DNA of 64,000 nucleotides from a virus. The DNA lies in IMG/VR virus record IMGVR_UViG_3300047409_000171, positions 1 to 64,000 of that record, one strand, 5' to 3'. Of this stretch, positions 16,415-23,394 are shown in pieces. Position numbers and translations under genes: made by a program. Positions within the stretch are counted from its first letter, which is position 1. Each line of letters starts with the position of its first letter. The notes under the pieces are model-generated. The model saw only the letters and a program-made list of their open reading frames with translations, made no database searches and was not told the origin of the DNA.

Positions 16415-16947
16415 CATACCATGACGAACTTGCCATAGCGATGAACCTTCTCGCCGATGACGAGAGGACAATCTTCCTTGGTCAGGGAGTCGCATGTGGC
16501 GGTACCTCAATGGCGTCGACGCTTAAAGATATTCCGATGGCGAAGCGCATTGAAATGCCGGTCGCCGAAGAAATGCAGACAGGCATGGCGGTTGGGATGT
16601 CACTGCGGGGGCTGATCCCCATATCGATCATACCACGCTGGAACTTCATGCTTCGCGCCGCCGATGCCATCGTCAATCACCTCGACCGCCTATCGCTATA
16701 TTCGGACTACCGCCCCAAGGTCATCATCCGCACCGCCGTCCCCAGCAAGTCCCCGTTCAATCCGGGCCCCCAGCACGACGACGACTTCACCGGCGCATTC
16801 CGTGCTATGCTGCGCACAACCGACGTCGTCTGCCTGCAGTCCGAGGAAGATATCGTCCCGCAGTACCAGAAGGCGCTGCACTCGCCGCGGAGTACAATCA
16901 TTGTGGAATTCACTGATTTTTACCGGAATGCGAGGGGCAATGGCTGA
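16411..16947 (+). CDS. TPP-dependent enzyme, beta-type (PYR) subunit
   Basis: The 178-residue protein matches the pyrimidine-binding domain of E1-beta and transketolases: LGQGVACGGTSM, MPVAEEMQTGMAVGMSLRGL (the Glu that activates TPP), and LRAADAIVNHLDRLS. It ends after about 175 residues, so the C-terminal transketolase domain found in full E1-beta chains is absent. Together with the alpha-type subunit at 14850 it could form a minimal alpha-2 beta-2 enzyme. Confidence 0.65.
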   Translation: MTYHDELAIAMNLLADDERTIFLGQGVACGGTSMASTLKDIPMAKRIEMPVAEEMQTGMAVGMSLRGLIPISIIPRWNFMLRAADAIVNHLDRLSLYSDYRPKVIIRTAVPSKSPFNPGPQHDDDFTGAFRAMLRTTDVVCLQSEEDIVPQYQKALHSPRSTIIVEFTDFYRNARGNG

Positions 16948-17152
16948 GAGCAAGAACAACACGGCGCTTCATGTTACGGTCCATTTTGGAAGCGGCGTGC
17001 CGTTCGATGTGCAGGGCGTCGCATTATTGGATTTCGAGAGGAAGCTACGTACATTGATGGGAGGGGCTATCGTCGAGGTTTTCAAGGAAGCCAAGGATGA
17101 CGATAGCAAGCTTCGATCAATGATGACGCCGGCTCAAAGGAACAAGCTATGA
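16940..17152 (+). CDS. Hypothetical protein, 70 aa
   Basis: A small protein (MAESKNNTALHVTVHFGSGV) of strand-helix character. It overlaps the upstream gene by eight bases and the radical SAM gene by four. No domain is recognised. Confidence 0.5.
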   Translation: MAESKNNTALHVTVHFGSGVPFDVQGVALLDFERKLRTLMGGAIVEVFKEAKDDDSKLRSMMTPAQRNKL

Positions 17153-18315
17153 CAACGCCCATGCCAGAGTTCGTTGATTCTATCGTTGGAGGATCGCACG
17201 ATCTACAACTCGATGGGACCAAAATTGGCTGGTACAAGGAGCGCGTGTTGGCCTACATGCGCGGCGAAAAGATTGCACCGATTACGATGGACGTCGCCCT
17301 TACTCGCCGCTGTCAGAGTGCCTGCAGATTCTGTTATGCATCGCTTCAATCTTCGGATGGAGGTGGAGAGATTACCAAGCAGCAAGCATTCGAGTTTTTT
17401 GAGGATGCTGCCGAGATTGGAGTTCGAGGAATTTCACTGATCAGCGATGGTGAGAGCACCAACGTTCCGTATTACGTTGAGGCAATCGAATACGCGGCGT
17501 CGCTCGGCCTTCAACTCGGGATTTCATCCAACGGCATATTGCTGACGCCAAATGTTCTCGAAAAGATCATGCCGTCGCTATCGTACCTTCGTTTCAATTT
17601 CTCCGGCGGTGAGCGCAAGCGCTACGCTGAGATTATGGGAATGAAGCAAGTGTGGTTCGACAAAATACAGGACCACATCAGGGCGGCGATGGAGATCAAG
17701 CGGCGCGATAAACTAGCGACCAACGTGAATATTCAGTTCGTTGTGGCCCCTGTGGATGCGGATCAAATCTTGCCATTTGCTAGGCTGGCGAAGAAGATTG
17801 GGAACTCTGTTCCGGACAACGGCGGTTTTTACGGAATCATGAAACATTGTGCTGATAGCGCGGACAACGCTCTCGGCGTTGACTACAAACAATACAGCGA
17901 CTTGTTTCCTCTATTCGAGGAGGCGGAAGCAATGAGCGATGAGAATTGCAAGATCGTTGTGAAGTGGAGTCGCATTCAAGACGAAGGCAAGCGTCACTAC
18001 ACTCGCTGCATGGGACCGCCTTTTATTTTGCAGATGAGCGGGTCCGGGCTCATCGCTCCGTGCGGACAGAAATTCAACAACAAATACGCCAAATTTCACA
18101 TCGGCCATATCCAGACTCAGCGCTTCCGAGACATCTTCAAGAGCGACCGCTACTGGGATGTTCTTGGCTATCTTAGTGGCGGCATGTTCCGCCCGGACCT
18201 AGAATGTGGCGAAAATTGTTTGCAGCAAAATAGCAACCAATGGTTGTCAGACTATGTTGATGGCAAGGTTGATTTTCCGTCGTCTCCTCCTCCTCCTCAC
18301 TTAGGATTTCTATAA
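17149..18315 (+). CDS. Radical SAM enzyme with C-terminal Cys cluster
   Basis: The 388-residue protein has CQSACRFC at residues 55-62, the C-x3-C-x2-C that binds the 4Fe-4S cluster cleaving AdoMet. It continues with ISLISDGESTN (GGE-like position) and ISSNGILL. The C-terminal 100 residues hold further Cys (CMGPPF, APCGQK, ECGENC) spaced like a SPASM/twitch domain. Substrate is unknown: sugar, peptide or base modification are all possible. Its place beside the sugar genes makes sugar chemistry attractive, but that is inference. Confidence 0.8.
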   Translation: MTTPMPEFVDSIVGGSHDLQLDGTKIGWYKERVLAYMRGEKIAPITMDVALTRRCQSACRFCYASLQSSDGGGEITKQQAFEFFEDAAEIGVRGISLISDGESTNVPYYVEAIEYAASLGLQLGISSNGILLTPNVLEKIMPSLSYLRFNFSGGERKRYAEIMGMKQVWFDKIQDHIRAAMEIKRRDKLATNVNIQFVVAPVDADQILPFARLAKKIGNSVPDNGGFYGIMKHCADSADNALGVDYKQYSDLFPLFEEAEAMSDENCKIVVKWSRIQDEGKRHYTRCMGPPFILQMSGSGLIAPCGQKFNNKYAKFHIGHIQTQRFRDIFKSDRYWDVLGYLSGGMFRPDLECGENCLQQNSNQWLSDYVDGKVDFPSSPPPPHLGFL

Positions 18316-18316
18316 C

Positions 18317-18952
18317 ATGAGCGGACCAAAAGGCCCATGGGATAAAACTTGCTATCAATGCAAGGAAACAAAACCAACAGACCAATTCGCAAAACGCAGC
18401 AGCAAGTCCCTGCGTCTGTACCGCAATATCTGCACCGACTGCTGGAACGCTTATTATCGTAAATTGAGAGACACCGATGAGCGTCGTGCTAAGGACGCTG
18501 CCAAAATGAGGGAGTGGCGCGGTAACCCAGAGAATAAAGAGAAAGAAAGAAAAAGGCGCCATGCCGCCAATGCGGCTAGCCCTGCCACTGTTTTTAGAAT
18601 GGCGATTCACAACGCCAGAATGAGAGCTCCCATTGAGATTACACGAGATGACTTGTGGAGGTTATGGGAAGCGCAACATGGCAAGTGTGCATTAACTGGC
18701 ATTGCTATGACGTGGGCAAAAGGCAAAATTCAACCTACGTCCATTTCTCTGGATCGTATTGATTCATCGCTCAATTATACTGTCGACAATGTTCGCTTCA
18801 TTTGTCATGCGGTTAATGCCTTCAAGGGCGTTGGTAGTGATGATGAAATGCTCGTCATGGCCCGCGCCATCGTCGCGAAGGCCGACGAATCCGAACCTTC
18901 ATGGCGCGGCTTCGGCTACAGCGCCAACGACCATATCCTGATGGTGCATTGA
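18317..18952 (+). CDS. HNH-like endonuclease (probable homing type)
   Basis: The 211-residue protein has two N-terminal Cys pairs (CYQC, CTDC), a basic helical region, and a C-terminal HNH-like core: CALTG, SISLDRIDSSLNYTVDNVRFIC, VNAFKG. It begins one base after the radical SAM stop. The sequence is visibly A/T-richer than its neighbours, in keeping with a mobile gene. Confidence 0.7.
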   Translation: MSGPKGPWDKTCYQCKETKPTDQFAKRSSKSLRLYRNICTDCWNAYYRKLRDTDERRAKDAAKMREWRGNPENKEKERKRRHAANAASPATVFRMAIHNARMRAPIEITRDDLWRLWEAQHGKCALTGIAMTWAKGKIQPTSISLDRIDSSLNYTVDNVRFICHAVNAFKGVGSDDEMLVMARAIVAKADESEPSWRGFGYSANDHILMVH

Positions 18953-19627
18953 ATGGCCCTCACCCAATCCTCCCCCAAATTCTGGGCACCAAACCAGCGC
19001 GTTCTGGACTATCTGACCAACGAAGTCATCGCCAAGGACGCCAAGGTTCTGGACGTCGGGCCCGGGCATGCGCCATTCAAGCGGGCGAACGTATCAGTTG
19101 ATTTTGTCGACGTGCCTGGCGTTGCCAATCTGGTGAAGTGCGATCTGGCGAATGAACCGCTGCCGTTTGCAGATAAGGAGTTCGATTTCGTCTACGCGCG
19201 GCATATCCTCGAGGATATGTTCAACCCGTTCCCGCTGATTAAGGAAATGCAGCGCGTTGGCAAAGCTGGGTATATTGAATGCCCGTCGCCGATTGCTGAG
19301 TTAGGTCGCGGCGTTGATGGCGGCTCTCCGCCGTTCCGCGGATTTCACCACCATCGATACATCACATGGATGTTCGGCAAGGAACTGCGGCTGATCTCGA
19401 AATACCCGTTCGTCGAGTACCTGAAGTTTGACGATGCGGCGATCGACAAGATGCTGGCGCAGGACCGCTACTGGAATACTTATTGCTGTTGGGAGGGGGA
19501 GATTACATTCGCGCACCGACAGTCTCCATTGAATTTTGACATTCCTCGCGACTACGCGCTGATCCTGAATGAGGCGATGGAGCGGTCGAAGGAAGCGACG
19601 GACATTTTCTTCTCCAACATCAAGTGA
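18953..19627 (+). CDS. SAM-dependent methyltransferase (class I)
   Basis: The 224-residue protein has a Rossmann motif I (VLDVGPGHAPF), then VDFVDVPG (acidic end of strand 2), and FDFVYARHILEDMFNP (motif IV-like), as in the Methyltransf_11 group. It would methylate a small molecule, sugar or protein. Being in the sugar cassette suggests O-methylation of a glycan. It follows the HNH stop directly. Confidence 0.7.
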   Translation: MALTQSSPKFWAPNQRVLDYLTNEVIAKDAKVLDVGPGHAPFKRANVSVDFVDVPGVANLVKCDLANEPLPFADKEFDFVYARHILEDMFNPFPLIKEMQRVGKAGYIECPSPIAELGRGVDGGSPPFRGFHHHRYITWMFGKELRLISKYPFVEYLKFDDAAIDKMLAQDRYWNTYCCWEGEITFAHRQSPLNFDIPRDYALILNEAMERSKEATDIFFSNIK

Positions 19628-19631
19628 CGCC

Positions 19632-19817
19632 GTGGACGAATACGTCAAAGCCAATAATTACGGTGCATGGGCCATTGGCCAGCCGCTTAAAAATGGACGA
19701 TTCCAAGTGCGTCGGGTAGTATGGGGAACCATAATGGCGCGGTCCGAAAAGCGCGAAGGCGAACAAATCCGTCGCGCCGAAATCAACGTCAGAAAGCCGA
19801 TAAAGCAATCCAAATGA
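19632..19817 (+). CDS. Small basic protein, GTG start
   Basis: The 61-residue product begins at GTG 19632 (VDEYVKANNYGAWAIGQP) and ends in a very basic helix. An internal ATG at 19734 could instead be used. The stop overlaps the HNH/AP2 start by four bases. The function is unknown. Confidence 0.4.
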   Translation: MDEYVKANNYGAWAIGQPLKNGRFQVRRVVWGTIMARSEKREGEQIRRAEINVRKPIKQSK

Positions 19818-20329
19818 AGCCACGCGAAGCATCACTCAGCCACGAAACCCTAACGCGGGTGCTGGACTACGATCCAGCAACCGGGGTTTTCGTGTGGAAA
19901 GAGCGCACGTCAAATCGGGTCAAGGTAGGTGCGGCGGCTGGCAACGTAACTCCCTTCGGATACATGTCGATCCAATTATTGGGATGGGCCTACCTCGCGC
20001 ACCGCCTGGCATGGTTTTACGTTCATGGTGTCTGGCCTAAAGAGGAAGTAGACCATCGTGATGGTGATGGGATTAACAACAAACTCTCGAATTTGAGAGA
20101 GGCTAACAGCTCACAGAATAAAATGAACCGAAGGCCACGGCCAGAGACCAAGGTTGGTCTTAAGGGAGTTTATCTCCACAAAGAAAATCCGCCTCAGTAT
20201 AGGGCTCGGATTAAGTCGGCCGATGGGAAAGTGCATCACTTGGGTTTGTTCCCAACGGCTGAAGAAGCTCACGCTGCATACGCTGCGGCATCACATAAGT
20301 ATCATGGCGAATATGGGAGAAGTACTTGA
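19814..20329 (+). CDS. HNH-AP2 homing endonuclease
   Basis: The 171-residue protein has an HNH core: AHRLAWFYVHG, EEVDHRDGDGINNKLSNLRE and SSQNKMN. An AP2-like DNA-binding domain follows (KGVYLHKENPPQYRARI ... LGLFPTAEEAHAAYAAAS). This is a standard layout of phage homing endonucleases. ATG 19814 overlaps the upstream stop. Confidence 0.82.
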   Translation: MKPREASLSHETLTRVLDYDPATGVFVWKERTSNRVKVGAAAGNVTPFGYMSIQLLGWAYLAHRLAWFYVHGVWPKEEVDHRDGDGINNKLSNLREANSSQNKMNRRPRPETKVGLKGVYLHKENPPQYRARIKSADGKVHHLGLFPTAEEAHAAYAAASHKYHGEYGRST

Positions 20330-21105
20330 TGGCAAAGGACATTTTTATTTTTTGCCCTGCCTTCGGTCAGATTATTACCGCTACCACGTTCCTTACGACA
20401 CACGCGGTTCGAGCCCTACTCGGCTCCAAGGGGATTGGCGGCGGGATATCAACGCTATCCTTTCCGGATATTGCGGAACTCCGCTCCATGGCCCTCACGA
20501 TTTGGGCAGACACCATGCCCAATAGCACCCATATCCTGTTCATCGATTCCGATATGGGTTTCCCGCCTGAACTGGTCACCGATATGATCATGTTCGACGA
20601 ACCTTTGGTCGGCTGCATCTATCCGCAGCGTAAGCTTCCGCTCTCGTGGGCAGGCTCTGGGACGGGAGATAGCGTCACTGAGCGGCGTGGCGACTTCATG
20701 GAATGCGAAGGAGTTGGTTTTGGGTGCACTCTGATCCGCCGCGATTGCGTGGAGAAGATGATAGAGAAATACCCCGAGCTGATCGACACGCGCCTGCATC
20801 TCCACCCGGCCGGCGATACGTTGCGCCAAACCGGCACGAATCGCCTCTTGCGTTTCTTCGAGAAATTAGACCTTCCGGAACGCGGGGTGGTGTCGGAGGA
20901 TTTGTCGTTCTGCATTCGGTGGCGGAATTGCAGCCCTGACAACAAGGTCTGGGCCGCGATCGGGCACCGGATCAGCCATGTTGGGCCGTATGATTTTGCG
21001 GCGCGGTATTTGGATATTGTTGAGCAGCAGCCCCAAGTGGCGGCGATGGAGGCGGTGAAGCCGATGTCGGACGAGCAGATTGCGCTGTTGCCGGCGGCGG
21101 AGTGA
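20329..21105 (+). CDS. Glycosyltransferase-like protein (GT-A fold)
   Basis: The 258-residue protein has a central THILFIDSDMGFPPELV with a D-x-D metal site near residue 65, and an EGVGFGCTLIRR stretch as in family-2-like transferases that read a rim loop. The C-terminus contains VSEDLSFCIRW, the acidic E-D pair of the catalytic base. It is the last gene of the sugar cassette. ATG 20329 (TGATG overlap) was preferred over TTG 20326. Confidence 0.65.
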   Translation: MAKDIFIFCPAFGQIITATTFLTTHAVRALLGSKGIGGGISTLSFPDIAELRSMALTIWADTMPNSTHILFIDSDMGFPPELVTDMIMFDEPLVGCIYPQRKLPLSWAGSGTGDSVTERRGDFMECEGVGFGCTLIRRDCVEKMIEKYPELIDTRLHLHPAGDTLRQTGTNRLLRFFEKLDLPERGVVSEDLSFCIRWRNCSPDNKVWAAIGHRISHVGPYDFAARYLDIVEQQPQVAAMEAVKPMSDEQIALLPAAE

Positions 21106-21158
21106 CGGGAACCAAAGGTTCCCCGCTGGGTTAGCCCTCTTTCACCGAGGACTTCACC

Positions 21159-21410
21159 ATGTCCTGCTTCAGTCTCGTTTGGCTTCAACAAATGCTGGTC
21201 TGGCTGGTCATCGTGGCCGCTATCGTCGCGATCATCCGTCTTTTGATCCCGTGGATCACCAGCATAACCTTCCCGATTGTGGGTCAGGTGCTTGAAATCG
21301 TCCTATGGGCGGTCTTGGCCATCATCGCGATCTACATCATATTCGCCTTGATTGGCTGCCTGCTTGGCATGGGAGGCGGGCTTCGGCTTCCTCCACTCCC
21401 AGGTAGATGA
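21159..21410 (+). CDS. Small multi-pass membrane protein
   Basis: The 83-residue product has two or three hydrophobic segments: LVWLVIVAAIVAIIRLLIPW, IVGQVLEIVLWAVLAIIAIY and LIGCLLGMGGG. The tail is Gly/Pro-rich. Size and topology could suit a holin or small membrane factor, but it lies far from the lysis genes. The function is unknown. Confidence 0.55.
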   Translation: MSCFSLVWLQQMLVWLVIVAAIVAIIRLLIPWITSITFPIVGQVLEIVLWAVLAIIAIYIIFALIGCLLGMGGGLRLPPLPGR

Positions 21411-21442
21411 TTTGCCTCCCTATCCGCCTGCGCCCCCGAGCA

Positions 21443-21484
21443 TTTGTCGTGGGTGTTGACACGACAAAAGACTAGGCTTAGAAA
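21443..21484 (+). promoter_or_regulatory. Putative promoter with inverted repeat over the -35 box
   Basis: TTGACA at 21456-21461 and TAGAAA at 21479-21484 are 17 bp apart. A perfect 9-bp inverted repeat, TTTGTCGTG (21443-21451) and CACGACAAA (21460-21468), spans the -35 box, so a repressor could block it. It would drive the structured non-coding stretch that follows. Confidence 0.4.
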
Positions 21485-21489
21485 GCGCC

Positions 21490-21690
21490 ACTTCCTTGGA
21501 GACTGACGTGCGCAACTTACGCATACACCTCACGACCGCCACCACACGGCGACTGCCAATGCAGTCGTATCCGTGGGCGTTGTCGTGCGTGGTGAAAGGT
21601 ATCCAAGATAATCGGCCCGAATCCGGGCGCTGTTTTAGAACGTAAGACGGTAGAGGTCTAACCTCTGCCGGAAGGCAGAGAGCCAAGACC
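21490..21690 (+). ncRNA. Candidate structured RNA of unknown class
   Basis: No gene is evident from 21411 to 21806. In this stretch CACGACCGCC (21531-21540) pairs with GGCG and GTCGTG (21576-21587), enclosing CACGG/CCGTG and CGACTGC/GCAGTCG around a CAAT loop: 22 pairs in one long hairpin. Further on are GCCCG/CGGGC (21615-21628) and CGGTAGAGGT/ACCTCTGCCG (21648-21670). The last competes with CTCTGCC-GGAA-GGCAGAG (21663-21680). The mutually exclusive pair suggests a switch. A promoter lies just upstream. Confidence 0.45.
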
Positions 21691-21842
21691 CCGTTAAAAA
21701 CCCTCCTGCCTGATTTTGCTGGCATGCCTCATGGATAAGTACGGTATTATGGCGCAAACGCCACAAGCGTTTCGCCGTGATGCCGACCACCTGAAAGGAG
21801 TGGTCTATGCGCGGGCTAATAGCGGCGGCGGTCGCAATTCTG

Positions 21843-22637
21843 CTAGGTGGCGTCGTTTCCGAACCGGTGATAACGCCCGGCGCTACTGCGAATCTCTTGT
21901 CCTATGTCCGTGAAGGTCATGAGTCCGCTAGCTTCGACCGTTTCGTGGGTGACCTTGATCAAATTCACCGAGTTGTACCGGTGGCAAAATTTCGTGATCC
22001 GCTCGGTTCCGAAGCCATCATCGTAATAGACGGCACCCCAAACGTACAGGTAAAGGCCTGCCTCGTTCCGGAGGTCGCCGTGATCATTGCCGAGATAAAT
22101 GATTGGACCGCCTTGCCGCATAACGCCTCCCGGCGTGAGCGTGTTCTGCCCTTCAAGTTTGTCGGGGTCTATGCGGAAGGTCTGCCGCCTAGGGTTCAGG
22201 CTGGTAGACCATTCCATCAGCCAGCGGATTTCGCGGGCTGGCAAGTTTCCCACGTTTCGAATGTCGATATTGGGATGGCATTTATCCATGGAACTGGACG
22301 CACTGATGCCGCCCGGTTCGACGCTGATATAAGCGCGCTGGAGGATGCGGGTATCGCGCTCCTGAGCGGTGGCAGTGTCCTTGGTGGCCTCCCAGAGCTT
22401 GTTGGTAGAGAGCCACAGGGCGACCGTCGAGAAAGCGAGAACGACCGTAAAGCCAGCTACGAGTTCATGCTCGTAGGTGTGCAGGAAGTGTCTAATCGGC
22501 AGGATGCCAAGAGAGAAGAAAAGGCCGCCGAAGGCGGTACAGTGTCCTTGATCGTGGCTGTTGGCGGCTGCGCTTTGGTATATTGGCTGTTGGCACGTCG
22601 AAAGCAGCGAGTAGGCCACGTCGAACGCCAAGAGCAT
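21843..22637 (-). CDS. Membrane-anchored protein of unknown function
   Basis: The leftward frame encodes up to 264 residues. A clear membrane helix lies in ELVAGFTVVLAFSTVALWLST, followed by a short coiled coil (NKLWEATKDTATAQERD), then a beta-rich domain starting RAYISVEPGGI and containing IDIRNVGNLPAREIRW. This architecture is common in alphaproteobacterial genomes. The first 50 residues look atypical, so the true start may lie nearer the helix. It stands alone on the minus strand beside an IS element and is probably a later acquisition. A plus-strand frame overlaps it (see findings). Confidence 0.6.
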   Translation of the reverse strand: MLLAFDVAYSLLSTCQQPIYQSAAANSHDQGHCTAFGGLFFSLGILPIRHFLHTYEHELVAGFTVVLAFSTVALWLSTNKLWEATKDTATAQERDTRILQRAYISVEPGGISASSSMDKCHPNIDIRNVGNLPAREIRWLMEWSTSLNPRRQTFRIDPDKLEGQNTLTPGGVMRQGGPIIYLGNDHGDLRNEAGLYLYVWGAVYYDDGFGTERITKFCHRYNSVNLIKVTHETVEASGLMTFTDIGQEIRSSAGRYHRFGNDAT

Positions 22638-22662
22638 CGCGACGAAGAACGCTAGCGGCTGA

Positions 22663-22685
22663 CATGCCTATCCGGTTGACACCCA
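22663..22685 (+). repeat. Left terminal inverted repeat
   Basis: Reads CATGCCTATCCGGTT, then GA, then CACCCA. It matches the reverse complement of 24432-24454 except at two adjacent bases. A TTGACA box lies inside it. Confidence 0.75.
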
Positions 22686-22730
22686 CACATACCCATGCTA
22701 GTGTTCCTTCGTTGTCGGGCGATCTCGCCC
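22676..22730 (+). promoter_or_regulatory. Putative promoter and leader hairpin in the IS element
   Basis: TTGACA (22676-22681) and TAGTGT (22699-22704) are 17 bp apart. The leader then forms GGGCGA/TCGCCC (22717-22730) and a GGAGAGACAG Shine-Dalgarno stretch precedes ATG 22747. The layout closely resembles the early phage promoters at 54.2 and 59.6 kb. Confidence 0.45.
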
Positions 22731-22746
22731 TTTGATGGAGAGACAG

Positions 22747-22989
22747 ATGACTAACGAAATGCGCGACCTTCTTCACAACGCTCAATGGGCCGTCGAATTG
22801 CTTTCGAAGCAGGCTCGCCCCTACAATCACGAATACACCTGCGTTGTGCGCCTTACGCAGGCTATCGGGGCCGTTGAGCGCGGCTTTGCGGCGCAAGATG
22901 GCGGCAGCGTCGAGTGCCCGCATTGCCATTGGGGCTTCGCCCCGTCGGTCATTCAGCAACACATCGCCGAAAAGCATGTGGAGGGCTGA
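22747..22989 (+). CDS. Passenger protein with C2H2-type zinc site
   Basis: The 80-residue protein ends in CPHCHWGFAPSVIQQHIAEKH, a Cys-x2-Cys ... His-x4-His pattern. The first half is helical. ATG 22747 follows a GGAG box at a good spacing; an in-frame ATG at 22735 is less likely. It is inside the IS element but looks like a phage early gene. Confidence 0.6.
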   Translation: MTNEMRDLLHNAQWAVELLSKQARPYNHEYTCVVRLTQAIGAVERGFAAQDGGSVECPHCHWGFAPSVIQQHIAEKHVEG

Positions 22990-22992
22990 GCC

Positions 22993-23391
22993 ATGGTTAA
23001 GCAACCAAAACCGCAACATGCTGGGGAATGCCCCGGCTGCTTTCGCAAATCGGTTGGCTGTTCCAGCCCCGATTGCCCGATGACCATGCTGGCCAAGCTT
23101 CGCGCCGACCGCGATTTTGCGGCGACCCATGGCGACCACGCGGAAGCGTTGATCCTTAACGACCGGATTAACGACCTCAAGTCTGGCTCGATCAGTGGAA
23201 CTGTCGAGCGTGTCACACAGCAATTTGAGAGCAACTTGACCCGAAGGCGGTACTACGCACATCAGATCATCTGCCAGTGTCCATCCTGTCAGGGTCGCGG
23301 ATACACCAATCCGGCTTTTAATTGCCGATGGTGCGCAGGAACCGGCGTCGTCTCGGAAGAGGACGCTGCGGCTTTCGGCCCGGAGAACTGA
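22993..23391 (+). CDS. Passenger protein with DnaJ-type zinc pairs
   Basis: The 132-residue protein has an N-terminal Cys group (CPGCFRKSVGCSSPDC), a central helix, and a C-terminal CQCPSCQGRGYTNP ... CRWCAGTG like half of a DnaJ zinc-finger region. It probably binds zinc; its partner is unknown. A similar C-x2-C-x-G-x-G protein is encoded at 63106. Confidence 0.6.
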   Translation: MVKQPKPQHAGECPGCFRKSVGCSSPDCPMTMLAKLRADRDFAATHGDHAEALILNDRINDLKSGSISGTVERVTQQFESNLTRRRYYAHQIICQCPSCQGRGYTNPAFNCRWCAGTGVVSEEDAAAFGPEN

Positions 23392-23394
23392 GCC

